From NCBI GenBank assembly GCA_020402745.1, contig JADBYZ010000005.1, positions 1-64,000 of the forward strand: 64,000 bases of DNA, given 5' to 3'. The translations under genes were made by a program, and so were the position numbers. This DNA comes from Phenylobacterium sp. (GTDB lineage: Bacteria > Pseudomonadota > Alphaproteobacteria > Caulobacterales > Caulobacteraceae). Shown here one piece after another: positions 48,622-58,736 of this stretch. Numbering within the stretch: position 1 is the first letter of the stretch; each line of letters begins with the position of its first letter. The notes beneath the pieces are model-generated. The model did no database searches. It was not told the DNA's origin and saw nothing but the letters and a program-made list of their open reading frames with translations.

Positions 48622-49731
48622 ATGCGGCAAGCGAGCGTCGAGAACCATGTGCGCAATCTCGCCGGGCTCGAGAGGACAGCGTCTACGAATCGCGTTCTCA
48701 ATCTTGTCGCCATAGCAAACGCCCACAGGGGTGAACCGGAGTATCACGCCCAGCCCTTCTTCAAGACGCCGATCCTGAACGAGTGCATAGTCCTCAAGCA
48801 CTGGGTGAGGCCGGATGAGCGTTTTGTTTTCGACGATGACCGGCGAAACTCAACAAAGATCATTCTACCTTTTGAACGCACGGACCTGCGCCTTGGAGGC
48901 CGGTCCTTCTTTGTTGGGCAAAGAGGGTGGCGCGAGATTGCGAGAGACAATGGGGGTGATGGGACCAGTATTGAGCGCGACATTCGCGTCATGGCGGCGC
49001 TGGACGATATCCCATCATTAGATCCCTTCCTCTTGAGGGAGCACCTTGACCGGATCGGAATTCAGGTAGCCCCATGCTACTTCGCAATTTCGGAGGCCGA
49101 TCTCGTCCGAATGCAGGATTTTGTCTCAAAAGAGATTCGCGAGTTGATTAGCTTAACTTTTGAGAACGCCGGGAGTAAGTTAGTATACTCCAACAAGATG
49201 GTCAATTTTCTGCTATCTACCGAGATCAATGAGCATTTGGAGCCGCTCAGGATTGCTCTCAGATTAGATGGGTCAGATTATAAAGAAGGTGTGTTTAACT
49301 GGAAGGGATTTCTTTACTATAAGTGGGTATTTAGAGAGATCGGGCCGAGCTTGGCGGATGTAAAAGGTCAGATACGACGGCTACGCATTTCAGGCCGTAG
49401 AGAAAGAGACGCTGTGGCCTATATTGAGGGGGCTCAGGGACGTCTTATTGACTCGCTTGAGATGAATCGCCTTGAGATTGCTGGGGCTCTCGAAGTTTAC
49501 GATCGCGCCTTCGCGGACCTGACCAAGAACGGCAAGCCGCTCGCCTTCCGGAACTTTCTTCTGCAGGCGCCCAAAATGTTCCACTCGCTCGGCGAAAGAA
49601 TCGGGATGATCTCCCACATCACCAGTTTCTGGAAATATCGCTTCCCCGACGCCCGCTCCCTCGATGCGCCTATCAACGAAGTTTTCGAGATTCTAACGGA
49701 TTTCGAGCGGAGTATGACGACAGTCGACTGA
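48622..49731 (+). CDS. protein of unknown function with AT-rich coding core
   Basis: 369 residues from ATG 48622; an open extension upstream lacks a ribosome site. No signal peptide, no membrane segment; mostly alpha-helical, charged, and ending in helix-rich text (RKRERDAVAYIEGAQGRLIDSL-like, around 265-285). I recognise no domain. Codon use is atypical: a hand count gives about 40% GC over 49141-49320, against roughly two-thirds in neighbouring genes, which suggests recent acquisition or relaxed constraint. It follows tRNA-Cys and is 15 bases from the glutamate-synthase-like gene on the same strand, so the two may be co-transcribed. Confidence 0.72.
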   Translation: MRQASVENHVRNLAGLERTASTNRVLNLVAIANAHRGEPEYHAQPFFKTPILNECIVLKHWVRPDERFVFDDDRRNSTKIILPFERTDLRLGGRSFFVGQRGWREIARDNGGDGTSIERDIRVMAALDDIPSLDPFLLREHLDRIGIQVAPCYFAISEADLVRMQDFVSKEIRELISLTFENAGSKLVYSNKMVNFLLSTEINEHLEPLRIALRLDGSDYKEGVFNWKGFLYYKWVFREIGPSLADVKGQIRRLRISGRRERDAVAYIEGAQGRLIDSLEMNRLEIAGALEVYDRAFADLTKNGKPLAFRNFLLQAPKMFHSLGERIGMISHITSFWKYRFPDARSLDAPINEVFEILTDFERSMTTVD

Positions 49732-49746
49732 GAAGGCTCAACCGCG

Positions 49747-51213
49747 ATGAATTGGTTCGCCGGAGTCCTGACCCAAAGTGTCGGTATCCTCTTGGGGCTG
49801 TGTCTCGCCCTGATTGTTCTTGGGCTGCTCATTTATGACCTAACACAACAAAAGCACTCAGTACTTAGGAATTTTCCTGTTATTGGTCACTTCCGCTACT
49901 GGCTTGAGCAGCTGGGAGAATACTTTCGACAGTATTTCTTTGCAAATGACCGTGAGGAAATGCCTTTCAACAGGGCGACTCGGGCCTGGGTCTACCGCGA
50001 AGCGAAGAACGAGGGAGGCGCGGTTGGCTTCGGGTCGACAAATGATCGCCGCGAGCCGGGAACACTGCTGTTCGTGAACCATCCTTTCCCCGTGCTCGAA
50101 GAAGACCGTCTACCGACTCCACCTCTGATGATCGGCGAAGGTGCTTGCGACAATCCCTTCCTGGCCCGGTCCGTAGTCAACATATCCGGCATGAGCTTCG
50201 GCGCGATCTCCAGACCCGCGATCCAGGCCCTCTCGCGAGGTGCGGGAGAAGCCGGTTGCTGGATGGACACCGGAGAGGGCGGGCTTTCGCCCTACCATCT
50301 CGAAGGGAATTGCGACCTGATCATGCAGGTCGGCACGGCGCGATACGGCCTCCGCAATCCAGATGGGTCTTTCGCTCCGGAAAAGGCCCAGGAGATCGCG
50401 CGCTTTGTGAAAGCGTTCGAGATCAAGCTCAGCCAGGGCGCCAAGCCCGGTAAGGGCGGGGTTCTTCCCGGTGCGAAGGTCACGGCGGAGATCGCCCGGA
50501 TCCGGGGCATTCCGGAGGGTGAGGACTCCATCAGCCCAAACCGGCATCCCGACATCGCCAACATCGATCAACTCCTCGACCGGATCTGCAACCTGAGGGA
50601 CCTTACCGGCCGGCCCGTGGGCGTGAAGACCGCCCTCGGCGACGAAAGCTTCATGACACTGCTCTGCGAGGCCGTCCTGCGAAGGGGCGCCCAGGATGCG
50701 CCAGACTTCCTGACCATCGATGGCGGCGAGGGCGGTACGGGGGCGGCGCCCCAAACTCTCATGGATCATATGAGCCTGCCCATCGCCGAAGCCCTTCCCA
50801 TGGCCGTGGACGCCCTTCGCGATTCTGGCCTCAAGGACCGGGTCCGGGTCATCGCCTCTGGGAAGCTGGTGACGCCCGCCCGTGCAGCCTGGGCCCTTTG
50901 CACCGGAGCGGATTTCGTGCACTCCGCGCGAGGTTTCATGTTCGCCATCGGCTGTATCCAGGCCATGCGATGTCACACGAACACCTGCCCGACAGGTGTG
51001 GCGACCCACAACCGGCGGCTACAGAGGGGCCTGGTCGTCGAGGATAAGGCCGCGCGGGTGGTCAACTATGTGCGGAGCCTCAACCGCGAGATCGACATGA
51101 TCGCACACTCCTGTGGTTGCCGGCATGCCCGGGAGCTGGGGCGGCGACACGTCAGGATCGTCGAAACGGCGGGACGCAGTATTCCCTTGGACGTCCTTCA
51201 TCCCGGAGCCTGA
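49747..51213 (+). CDS. FMN-binding glutamate synthase-domain protein with membrane anchor
   Basis: 488 residues. An N-terminal hydrophobic segment (about 8-29) is followed by a Glu_synthase barrel: NISGMSFGAIS (145-155), GEGGLSPYH (177-184), IKLSQGAKPGKGG (226-238) for FMN, and TIDGGEGGTGAAP (323-335). C403, C409 and C414 in GCIQAMRCHTNTC keep the C-x5-C-x4-C spacing of the 3Fe-4S cluster of glutamate synthase. There is no glutaminase domain, so ammonia must come from elsewhere or the protein reduces another compound; such stand-alone membrane-anchored forms are common in proteobacteria but their reaction is not established. ATG 49747. Confidence 0.88.
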   Translation: MNWFAGVLTQSVGILLGLCLALIVLGLLIYDLTQQKHSVLRNFPVIGHFRYWLEQLGEYFRQYFFANDREEMPFNRATRAWVYREAKNEGGAVGFGSTNDRREPGTLLFVNHPFPVLEEDRLPTPPLMIGEGACDNPFLARSVVNISGMSFGAISRPAIQALSRGAGEAGCWMDTGEGGLSPYHLEGNCDLIMQVGTARYGLRNPDGSFAPEKAQEIARFVKAFEIKLSQGAKPGKGGVLPGAKVTAEIARIRGIPEGEDSISPNRHPDIANIDQLLDRICNLRDLTGRPVGVKTALGDESFMTLLCEAVLRRGAQDAPDFLTIDGGEGGTGAAPQTLMDHMSLPIAEALPMAVDALRDSGLKDRVRVIASGKLVTPARAAWALCTGADFVHSARGFMFAIGCIQAMRCHTNTCPTGVATHNRRLQRGLVVEDKAARVVNYVRSLNREIDMIAHSCGCRHARELGRRHVRIVETAGRSIPLDVLHPGA

Positions 51214-51216
51214 GTC

Positions 51217-52074
51217 ATGTTGACAGAAGTCGACCGCCTGTTGGTGGCGACCCCCGACTCAGAGCGGGCCGCCACCGCCTGGCGCAGCATCCTGGGGGCG
51301 GAGGAGGTGCTCCGCGAAAGAGCGACCTCGCTCGCAGCAGTCCGCCGGGTCATCAGGGTTGGACGATCTGATATTGAGTTCCTGGAGCCGGATGGCGCCG
51401 GCCCCGTCGCAGAGGCCCTCTCCCGCCGCGGGCGCGCCCATGTTTTCGCCGCTGGTGCGAGCGCATCTGACCCAGACGCAGTTGCAAAGACGGCGAAGGC
51501 CGCAGGCGCCAAGGTGGAAGCGGACGGGGCCCGCCACCTTGTCACACTTCAGATTGAAGGGGCGCCGATCCGTTTTGTGATCTCGCCGGAGGAAGAGCCC
51601 GCGCCGGCCGGTCGCCTCGACTTCCTCTACGAGGCGACAGTCCTCGCGGCCGATCAGGCCGGCGCCGTGGCCAAGATCCGCGATGCCTTCGGTCTGGACG
51701 AGAAGGTCTTCACAACCATCACCTCCGAGATGTTCGGCTACACAGGGGTCCTGACCCTGTTCCGGGCCGGCCAGCTGCACCGGTTCGAGGTGATCACACC
51801 TATAGAGCGGGATAAGACCATGGGACGCTACCACGCCCGGGAAGGCGCCTGCTTTTACATGGGCTTCGCCGAGGCGCCCGATCTGATCGACATCGAGAAG
51901 AGGATCGCCCCTGGCGGGCTGACGATCGACCGGCCCGAGGGGCGCCGTGACGACCAGTCCCCGGACCAGATCTGGATCCACCCTCCGACCCTTGGTGGGG
52001 TCATGCTGGGCGTTTCCCGCCCGACCATGGCCTGGATGTGGTCGGGTCACCCGGAGCGCGTGGCGGCCCTTTAA
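51217..52074 (+). CDS. VOC-fold (glyoxalase-like) protein
   Basis: 285 residues in two VOC halves. Both start with beta-alpha-beta units (VDRLLVATPDSERAATAWRSILG and LDFLYEATVLAADQAGAVAKIRDAFG), and AEALSRRGRAHVFAAGAS with DIEFLEPDG closes the first. A metal site is not complete by eye. Such proteins include dioxygenases, isomerases and lyases. It starts 3 bases after the glutamate-synthase-like gene and 74 bases before the acyl-CoA synthetase, all on the plus strand, so it is probably in one transcription unit. Confidence 0.78.
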   Translation: MLTEVDRLLVATPDSERAATAWRSILGAEEVLRERATSLAAVRRVIRVGRSDIEFLEPDGAGPVAEALSRRGRAHVFAAGASASDPDAVAKTAKAAGAKVEADGARHLVTLQIEGAPIRFVISPEEEPAPAGRLDFLYEATVLAADQAGAVAKIRDAFGLDEKVFTTITSEMFGYTGVLTLFRAGQLHRFEVITPIERDKTMGRYHAREGACFYMGFAEAPDLIDIEKRIAPGGLTIDRPEGRRDDQSPDQIWIHPPTLGGVMLGVSRPTMAWMWSGHPERVAAL

Positions 52075-52148
52075 GGACGGGTCGATCGCGTTGACTTCTC
52101 AGGCGTCCGGGTCGCTGAATGGCGAAGGCCACCGAGGGGGAGGACGAC

Positions 52149-53783
52149 ATGACCGACTGGAAGATCGCTGACGTCTGGGAGGCAATCGCCGGCAAGACCC
52201 CCAACCGTCCGGCCCTGATCCAGGGACACCGGGTCATTACGTGGGGGCGGTTCGATGCTCGGGCCGACGCCTTGGCCGCCTGTCTCGTCGCGGGAGGCGT
52301 CAGCGCCGAGGCCAAGGTCGCCGCCTACCTGTTCAATGGCCCGGAATACCTGGAGGTCTACTTCGCGGCCTTCAAGGCGGGCCTGGCCCCGATCAACACC
52401 AACTACCGTTATGGCGGCGAGGAACTTGTCTACCTCTTCGACAACGCCGACGCCGAGGTCGTGGTCTTCCACGCAGGATTTACGGCGACGCTGGAGGCGA
52501 TTCGGTCTCGCCTGACCAAGGTCAAGCTGTGGATCGCCGTCGCCGAGCCCGGGCATCCTGCGCCCGCCTGGGCGATGGACTATGAGGCCGCGGTCTCCAC
52601 CGCGCCCGCCACACGCCCCGTCAAGGCGCCCTGGGGCCGCTCGGGGGACAACCTCCTCCTACTCTACACCGGCGGCACGACCGGAATGCCCAAGGGCGTC
52701 ATGTGGCGCCAGGACGACCTGTTCAATGTCCTCGGCGCCGGCGGCCAGGCGGCGCGAGGCGTAGAGCCAATCGCCAGCGTCCAGGAGGCTGCGGAGCGGC
52801 TTGACCCCGCAGGACCGCGCCCGCCGGTGACACTCGTATGCTGCCCCCTCATGCACGGAACCGGACAGTTTTCGGCCTTCATTACACTTAGCCAGGGCGG
52901 CGGCGTGGCCACCCTGCCCTCAAGGGGCTTCAACGCTGTGGAGCTCTGGGATGAGGTGGAGCGTCTGCAGGCCGATGGGGTGGTGATCGTCGGTCTCGCC
53001 TTCTCGACCCCCATGCTGGAGGCTCTCGAGGCGCACCCGGGCCGGTGGGACTTATCAAACGTCCGGTCGATCAGTTCGTCAGGCTCCATGTGGAGCCAGG
53101 AGAACAAGAGGGGCCTTCTCTCTCACTGCAAGAACGCCACGATCTACGACTCTTTCGGCTCTTCCGAGGCGGTCGGGCTCGGCGCCTCATCCTCGACCCC
53201 GGGCGCTGAGGCGGCCACCGCCGCCTTTGTCCTGGGCCCCACCTGCGCGGTCTTCACCGAGGATGGCCGCCGGGTTGCCCCCGGTTCTGGTGAGCGCGGC
53301 CTGGTGGCGGTGAGCGGCTTCCTGCCGATGGGCTACTACAAGGACCCCGAGAAGAGCGCCAAGACCTTCCTGACCTTTGAAGGCCAGCGCTGGTCGGTTC
53401 CGGGCGACTGGGCCGAGGTCAACGAGGACGGTACGCTCAAGCTTCTCGGGCGAGGCTCGCAATGCATCAACACCGGCGGAGAGAAGGTCTTCCCCGAGGA
53501 GGTCGAGGAGGCTCTCAAGACCCATCCGAACGTTCGTGACGCTGTCGTGGTAGGGGTTCCCGACGCCCGGTTCGGCGAGCGCATCTGCGCGGTCGTGGAA
53601 CCGGACGGCGTCAGAGAGCTGGAACTGACCGATCTGTCGGCGCATGTGCGGGAGCGCCTCGCCGCCTACAAGGCGCCGCGGGAGCTCGTTGTGGTGGACA
53701 GCATAGGCCGGGCCCCTAATGGCAAGGTGGACTACAAGGCCTCACGGATAAGGGCCCTGAAGGCGCTGGGCCTTGAAGGCTGA
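52149..53783 (+). CDS. acyl-CoA synthetase (AMP-binding)
   Basis: 544 residues of the adenylate-forming family. P-loop LLYTGGTTGMPKGVMW (about 175-190), the later YDSFGSSEAVGLG region (A5), GDWAEVNEDG (A7), GRGSQCINTGGEKVFPEEVE (A8) and the C-terminal PNGKVDYK lysine region (A10) are all present. GGGGAGG lies 6 bases before ATG 52149. The length and the GYYKDPEKSAKTF text match fatty-acid/aryl-CoA ligases such as those of the steroid or terpenoid type. It should feed the acyl-CoA dehydrogenases in the window. Confidence 0.9.
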   Translation: MTDWKIADVWEAIAGKTPNRPALIQGHRVITWGRFDARADALAACLVAGGVSAEAKVAAYLFNGPEYLEVYFAAFKAGLAPINTNYRYGGEELVYLFDNADAEVVVFHAGFTATLEAIRSRLTKVKLWIAVAEPGHPAPAWAMDYEAAVSTAPATRPVKAPWGRSGDNLLLLYTGGTTGMPKGVMWRQDDLFNVLGAGGQAARGVEPIASVQEAAERLDPAGPRPPVTLVCCPLMHGTGQFSAFITLSQGGGVATLPSRGFNAVELWDEVERLQADGVVIVGLAFSTPMLEALEAHPGRWDLSNVRSISSSGSMWSQENKRGLLSHCKNATIYDSFGSSEAVGLGASSSTPGAEAATAAFVLGPTCAVFTEDGRRVAPGSGERGLVAVSGFLPMGYYKDPEKSAKTFLTFEGQRWSVPGDWAEVNEDGTLKLLGRGSQCINTGGEKVFPEEVEEALKTHPNVRDAVVVGVPDARFGERICAVVEPDGVRELELTDLSAHVRERLAAYKAPRELVVVDSIGRAPNGKVDYKASRIRALKALGLEG

Positions 53784-54020
53784 CTCTCTCGTCAACGATG
53801 CAGGGTTCTTTGCCGCCCCCGGGGGTCGACGGGTGGCTCCTGAGGCCGATGGAAGACCCCGTCAGGTTGCTGCTCACCGCAGGGACGGCCTTGGGAAACC
53901 CTTGATCGCCCAGGCCTTCAATCCTGGTCTCGAAATTCCGGACTCTGCGCCTTTTCCCCGATCTTGGGTTAGGGTGTCCCGCCAAAGGGTTAAGGCTTTC
54001 GACTTACCGTGGAGTCCGTG

Positions 54021-55346
54021 ATGCGCATCCTTCTCTGGCTTTGCCTGGGCCTTGCCGCCCAGGCCGCAGCCACCGGCACGGGCTGGGCCTCGCCGGAAGC
54101 CGAGGTTACAAGACTTTCGACAGATCGAAGATTCATGATCGCTCAGTCGATCCTGCGGTCGGAACACGACCGGACAGTCTCAGACATTATCCGGTTCACT
54201 CAGATACCGGCTCCACCCTTCGGAGAGGGACCGCGAGCGGAGGCCGTCCGGAAAGACTTCCAGGCGCTGGGCCTAGTGGATGTTACAATCGACTCCGAGG
54301 GGAATGTGACAGGGGTACGCCCCGGTCGCCGCGCAGGTGGCAAGGGGCCCTTCGTTGCTGTGGCGGCCCACCTGGATACGGTGTTCCCGGCTGGGACCGA
54401 CCTTACAGTCAAACGGGACGGCTGGCGCCTTTCGGCGCCTGGGGTCGGGGACAACTCGCGGTCTGTCGCCACCCTCCTGGCCTGGATCCGCGCCTTGGAC
54501 GCTGCGAACCTTACAACCGAGGCGGATCTCCTATTCGTCGGCAATGTGGGAGAGGAGGGGGCTGGCGACCTGAGAGGCGTGAAGCACCTCTTCCGGAAAG
54601 GCCCCTACGCTGGGCGTATCTCCGCCTTTTTCTCCGTCGATGGGTCCGATCCTTCAGGAATTGTGACGGGCGGGGTCGGTTCCAAACGTTATAGGGTCAA
54701 CTTCACAGGACCGGGTGGGCATAGCTATGGGGCTTTTGGCATCGTGAACCCGATGGCGGCCATGGCAGGCGCCGTGACTGGCCTTTACGCTCTGAACCCG
54801 CCGACCGCGCCCAAGACCACCTTTTCCGCCAGCGTCGTGGGCGGCGGGACCTCCGTCAATTCGATTCCCGCCAATGTCTTTCTTGAGGTCGACCTGAGAT
54901 CTGAGAGTCCGGACGCCCTCGCCGAGCTTGACCGCAGCTTCCAGGCGATAGTCGCAAATGCGGTCGCAACCGAGAATGCAGCCCGCTCCACCGCTTATGG
55001 ATCGGTAGCCGCCGATCTCGGGATCATTGGGGAGAGGCCAGCGGGCAGAACGCCTTCAGAAAGCTCGATCGTGCGGATGACTCGAAGCGCCATCATCGCC
55101 CAGGGCTTCACCGCCGATGAAGAAACCTCGTCCACGGACTCCAATATCCCAATGAGCCTCGGGATCCCGGCGGTGACCATCGGCGCTGGCGGGAGGGGGG
55201 GGCGAGCCCATGCCCCCGACGAGTGGATCGATGTCGAACCTACCGAGATGGTGCGGGGCATGTCCGCCGGCCTGCTCGCCATCCTCGCCCAGGCGGGGGT
55301 TCAGGCTCAGAGCCCAAGCACCAGCCGCGCCATAATGTCGCGCTGA
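54021..55346 (+). CDS. M20 family metallopeptidase, secreted
   Basis: 441 residues with signal peptide (cleaved near WASPEAE, residues 20-26). The zinc site is visible: VAAHLDTVF (His, Asp), VGDNSRSVATLL (second Asp), VGEEGAGDLRG (Glu-Glu, catalytic), SVDGSDP (Asp) and RAHAPDEW near the C-terminus (His). The dimerisation domain, with GGHSYGAFG and SVNSIPANVFLEVDLRSES, interrupts the catalytic domain as in PepT/CPG2. It probably trims peptides or amidated metabolites in the periplasm. ATG 54021 is used; GTG codons at 54009 and 54018 are alternatives. Overlaps the convergent dehydrogenase by 40 bp at its 3' end. The 237-bp space upstream holds no gene. Confidence 0.87.
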   Translation: MRILLWLCLGLAAQAAATGTGWASPEAEVTRLSTDRRFMIAQSILRSEHDRTVSDIIRFTQIPAPPFGEGPRAEAVRKDFQALGLVDVTIDSEGNVTGVRPGRRAGGKGPFVAVAAHLDTVFPAGTDLTVKRDGWRLSAPGVGDNSRSVATLLAWIRALDAANLTTEADLLFVGNVGEEGAGDLRGVKHLFRKGPYAGRISAFFSVDGSDPSGIVTGGVGSKRYRVNFTGPGGHSYGAFGIVNPMAAMAGAVTGLYALNPPTAPKTTFSASVVGGGTSVNSIPANVFLEVDLRSESPDALAELDRSFQAIVANAVATENAARSTAYGSVAADLGIIGERPAGRTPSESSIVRMTRSAIIAQGFTADEETSSTDSNIPMSLGIPAVTIGAGGRGGRAHAPDEWIDVEPTEMVRGMSAGLLAILAQAGVQAQSPSTSRAIMSR

Positions 55347-56509
55347 ATCTCGTTGGACCCGCCATAGATCGAACTCGCGCGATTGTTGAGATAGCGGGCC
55401 ATGCAGGTCAGGCCATGCTCCGGACCGACGAAATCCTGCCCGGCGTCCGGGGCCCTTGCCGCCATTTGGTCCACACGCGCGTATGCGGCAAGGCCCTCGA
55501 TGGCAAGCTCGTCAAGCTTCTGGATGGCCTCTGTGCCCTGCGTCTTCAACATGGACGACGCCGGGCCGGGGTTCCGCCCGGAGGCAAGTTCGGCGAGAAC
55601 ACGGTGCTCCGTCATCTCTACAGCATCCAGGACGACCCCCATGGCGGAAAGCTTCGACCGAAACCCTGGGTCGTCGATCAGGGCGCCGCCCGCGTCGCTC
55701 CGCTCCGTCTTGGCGAGCACCTTGAGACGCTCATAGCTGACCTTAAGCCCCGCCGCCGAGCCGCCACCTCGCTCGAACTCCAGTAGATACTTAGCGACGG
55801 TCCAGCCCTCGTTTTCCTGTCCGACCCGTCCCGAAACAGGGACGACGACATTGTCAAAGTAGACCTGGTTCACCTCGTGCTCGCCTGCGAGGGTGATTAT
55901 CGGCCGGACTGAGACTCCGGGGGTATCCATGTTGAGAAGCAAAAAGGTGATCCCCGCCTGCGCCTTGCCCTCTGTCCGGGTCCGCACGAGGCAGAACATC
56001 CGGTTGGCCCAATGCGCGTGGGTGGTCCAGATCTTCGATCCGTTAAGGACATAGTGGTCGCCGTCAAGCTCTGCCCTGAGCTGAAGGGCGGCGAGATCAG
56101 ACCCTGCGCCAGGCTCCGAATAGCCCTGACACCAGTAGTCCTCACCTGAAAGAATTCGGGGCAGGTAGTACGCCTGCTGGGCTTGTGTCCCGTATCCCAT
56201 GATCACCGGCCCAACCATCTTCAGGCCCATGGGCGCTAAGCTCGGGGCTCCGGCGCGCGCCGACTCCGCTGCAAAGATATAGCGCTGCATCTCGGTCCAT
56301 CCGGTACCGCCGTACCGCACCGGCCAGGCTGGGGCGACCCAACCCCGGGCGTGCAGTATCTTCTGCCAGGCAAGGCTGTAGGTTTTGTCGATGAAGACGC
56401 TGGTGGCCCGGCGTCCCGCCTGCCTCAGCTCGGGGGTGAGCTTCTCGTCCAGGAATGCGCGGACGTCCTCGCGAAAGGCGAGATCTTCAGAGGAGAGATC
56501 GAGTCGCAT
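55307..56509 (-). CDS. acyl-CoA dehydrogenase
   Basis: 400 residues: MRLDLSSEDLAFREDVRAFL helix start, WCQGYSEPGAGSDLAALQLRA FAD contact, HYVLNGSKIWTTHAHWANRM, and a C-terminal domain ending IYGGSNEIQRDIMARLVLGL. The YEG catalytic Glu of medium-chain enzymes is replaced by Gly (YGG), as in the other dehydrogenase of this window, so the base lies elsewhere in the sequence, as in isovaleryl-CoA and long-chain relatives. Together with the synthetase at 52149 it implies acyl-CoA oxidation in this neighbourhood. Followed on its strand, upstream, by cckA 68 bases away. Confidence 0.88.
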   Translation of the reverse strand: MRLDLSSEDLAFREDVRAFLDEKLTPELRQAGRRATSVFIDKTYSLAWQKILHARGWVAPAWPVRYGGTGWTEMQRYIFAAESARAGAPSLAPMGLKMVGPVIMGYGTQAQQAYYLPRILSGEDYWCQGYSEPGAGSDLAALQLRAELDGDHYVLNGSKIWTTHAHWANRMFCLVRTRTEGKAQAGITFLLLNMDTPGVSVRPIITLAGEHEVNQVYFDNVVVPVSGRVGQENEGWTVAKYLLEFERGGGSAAGLKVSYERLKVLAKTERSDAGGALIDDPGFRSKLSAMGVVLDAVEMTEHRVLAELASGRNPGPASSMLKTQGTEAIQKLDELAIEGLAAYARVDQMAARAPDAGQDFVGPEHGLTCMARYLNNRASSIYGGSNEIQRDIMARLVLGL

Positions 56510-56577
56510 GGGCGCCCTCAGGCTGATACGGGCGGATTGGATGTACGGCGAGCCGGGAAATCAAGCTCGAAGGCGAG

Positions 56578-58641
56578 CTAGACAACCCGCTTGAGCTCCT
56601 GCTTGACCCTTTCGGCAAGGGTCTTGATATCGATGGGCTTGGCGAGGAAGGACACATTAGTTTCGCCCTCAAGGAGGTTCGAAAACTCCGCCTCGGCGTA
56701 CCCCGAGATGAACATGACGGGAGCGCCCGCCAGATAGTCCCGGGCGGCGCGGAGGAGCTCTGTTCCCTGCATGCCCGGCATCACCACGTCGGAAATCATC
56801 AAGTCGATCTCTCCCGCGTGCGCCCGAGCGATATCGAGGGCCTCCTCGCCGCTGGCGGCCTCAATCACCTCGTAGCCCCTTGCGCGGAGTAGCTTGGCGG
56901 CCACGCTGCGAACGGCGTCCTCGTCCTCCACAAAGAGGATGCGGCCTGCCCCGGAAAGATCCCTTGCGGCGGGGCGGCTGGGCCTCAGCGGCGGCGGAAC
57001 GACCGTCGCTGGGACATGGACCGGCAAGAAGATTCGAAAAGCAGCGCCGTGACCCTGGCGGGAGTCCACTGAAATCCAGCCCTCGGACTGCTTGACGATC
57101 CCATAGACAGTGGCGAGGCCGAGGCCAGTCCCCTCTCCCACCGGCTTGGTGGTGAAGAAGGGATCGAAGATCTTGTCAAGAACATCAGGCGGAATGCCCG
57201 AACCATCATCGGCCACCTCAATCAGGGCCTGCTCGCCATTGGGAGCGGGGAATCCGAGCGCCTGTGCCTCCATCGCGCTGACTCGAGCAGCCCGGATGCA
57301 AACTGTGGAGCCGCCGTGGGAGCGTATGGCGTCGCGGGCGTTGACGACGAGGTTCATGACGGCGGTTTCAAGCTGTCCGCGGTCGGCCCTGACAATCGGC
57401 AGATTTCGGCCATACTCGGTCGCCAGTGCGATATCCTCCGGGAGAACTCGCCGCAGGAGCACCTCGAACTCTGAAATCAGTTCCCCAAGATCCAGGCTCT
57501 CACGCTGGACAGTCTGTTTCCGGGAGAAGGCAAGAAGCTTGCGAACAAGCTCCGCTGCGCGGGTAGACGTCTGGCGTATCTGATTGAGGCCTTCATAGGA
57601 TGGATCGCCGACGGGATGACGCTGGGCGAGCTCATCCAATTGCATGAAGATGGCCATCAGAAGGTTGTTGAAGTCATGAGCTACGCCGCCGGCAAGTTGG
57701 CCGATCGCCTGCATCTTCTGGCTCTGGGATAGTTGCAGCTCGATTTGCTTCTGCTCGGAAACGTCGATGAGGAAGGCCAACCATCGCTCGCCAGCCGGAG
57801 ACAGATACAGGTGGACGATCCGAGCTGGATCCGCGGCAAGCCTCATCTCGACCGCCTCAAGGTTCGAGCGTCCAGAATCGAGCCGCTGCCGGGCTTCAGC
57901 GAGAGAGACAGCGTCGAAGAGCTCGTCGAACCGGCGCCCGACATCCTGAACCGCCGTGATCGCGGTGAGCGCAGGATTGGCCTCGATGATCTCCGCACTG
58001 AAGGGGTCGCCTTCACCCAGTAGCGCTGCGCCGAAAGGTGCGGCGACAGAGAAGGGGTCGAGGGCGTCCGGCGTGCGGGCGTTCGAGGAGTCCGAACCTG
58101 TGCCTAAAGGGTGACCATCGGACGACGTGACGGGGTCGGCCTGCGAATTCAGGGGCAGCCGGATTAGGAAACTGTGAGGCCCCAAGGTGGTGATGACGGC
58201 GGAGCGCACCTGGCTGCCGGCGACAAGCATCGCCCGTCCTATACGCCCACGACGCGCATCCTTTATCGCCACAAACAAACCAGGCGCCGACGCCGACGCC
58301 CTCGGGAGGCGATTCATCGGACCCATCAGCTCAAGCCAGGCCGAGTTGGCGTACCGAATGCGTCCCTCCACCGCCGCTATCGCTGCGGGCTCTTCCAGAG
58401 CGGAGAGGAATTGACCCTCGTTGTAAGGAAAGTCCGTCGCGGGGCGACGACGATTCCTGAACATGAGGAATCCAAGTGCGACAAAGCCTGTGAGCCCGGC
58501 CAAAAGCAGAACCCCCGCCGCTGTCTCCGGGCCAGACTTGAAGACCATCCAGGCGGACAGGATCACGACGGAGCCGAAGATGGCCAGGACAAGGATGTCC
58601 ACGCCGTCGATCCGAGTCGTCTGCCTTCTCCGATCGTCCAT
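56578..58641 (-). CDS. cckA: hybrid histidine kinase CckA (cell-cycle control)
   Basis: 687 residues (Caulobacter CckA has 691). Two N-terminal membrane helices (about 14-33 and 43-62), two PAS-like domains (~75-170 and ~205-300), HisKA with [11 protein letters not shown], the His being residue 322 as in Caulobacter, the HATPase (N432, [18 protein letters not shown]), and a C-terminal receiver with Asp618 in [10 protein letters not shown]. It controls CtrA through the ChpT phosphotransferase and switches between kinase and phosphatase with the cell cycle. ATG 58641 is chosen because residue spacing from there places the kinase histidine correctly. Downstream of flhB, as in Caulobacter. Confidence 0.95.
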   Translation of the reverse strand: MDDRRRQTTRIDGVDILVLAIFGSVVILSAWMVFKSGPETAAGVLLLAGLTGFVALGFLMFRNRRRPATDFPYNEGQFLSALEEPAAIAAVEGRIRYANSAWLELMGPMNRLPRASASAPGLFVAIKDARRGRIGRAMLVAGSQVRSAVITTLGPHSFLIRLPLNSQADPVTSSDGHPLGTGSDSSNARTPDALDPFSVAAPFGAALLGEGDPFSAEIIEANPALTAITAVQDVGRRFDELFDAVSLAEARQRLDSGRSNLEAVEMRLAADPARIVHLYLSPAGERWLAFLIDVSEQKQIELQLSQSQKMQAIGQLAGGVAHDFNNLLMAIFMQLDELAQRHPVGDPSYEGLNQIRQTSTRAAELVRKLLAFSRKQTVQRESLDLGELISEFEVLLRRVLPEDIALATEYGRNLPIVRADRGQLETAVMNLVVNARDAIRSHGGSTVCIRAARVSAMEAQALGFPAPNGEQALIEVADDGSGIPPDVLDKIFDPFFTTKPVGEGTGLGLATVYGIVKQSEGWISVDSRQGHGAAFRIFLPVHVPATVVPPPLRPSRPAARDLSGAGRILFVEDEDAVRSVAAKLLRARGYEVIEAASGEEALDIARAHAGEIDLMISDVVMPGMQGTELLRAARDYLAGAPVMFISGYAEAEFSNLLEGETNVSFLAKPIDIKTLAERVKQELKRVV

Positions 58642-58736
58642 GTTTCCAACTCCCGTTTCCCCGGCCGGGTCAGCTGACAACATCCTTGATGGAACTTCGA
58701 AAGCCGCCTTAATCCGGTGAGGTCGAGACTTCCCCG

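Noticed and set aside
48148..48801. Open frame on the minus strand covering tRNA-Cys
   Set aside because: It runs antisense through the tRNA and reads FWRPDPESNRGARICSPLRHH-like text, a well-known artefact of tRNA genes; no ribosome site and no family.
48254..49731. Genomic island with att sites at tRNA-Cys
   Set aside because: The low-GC gene next to the tRNA is suggestive, but no direct repeat of the tRNA 3' end and no integrase were found downstream, so an integrative element is not supported.
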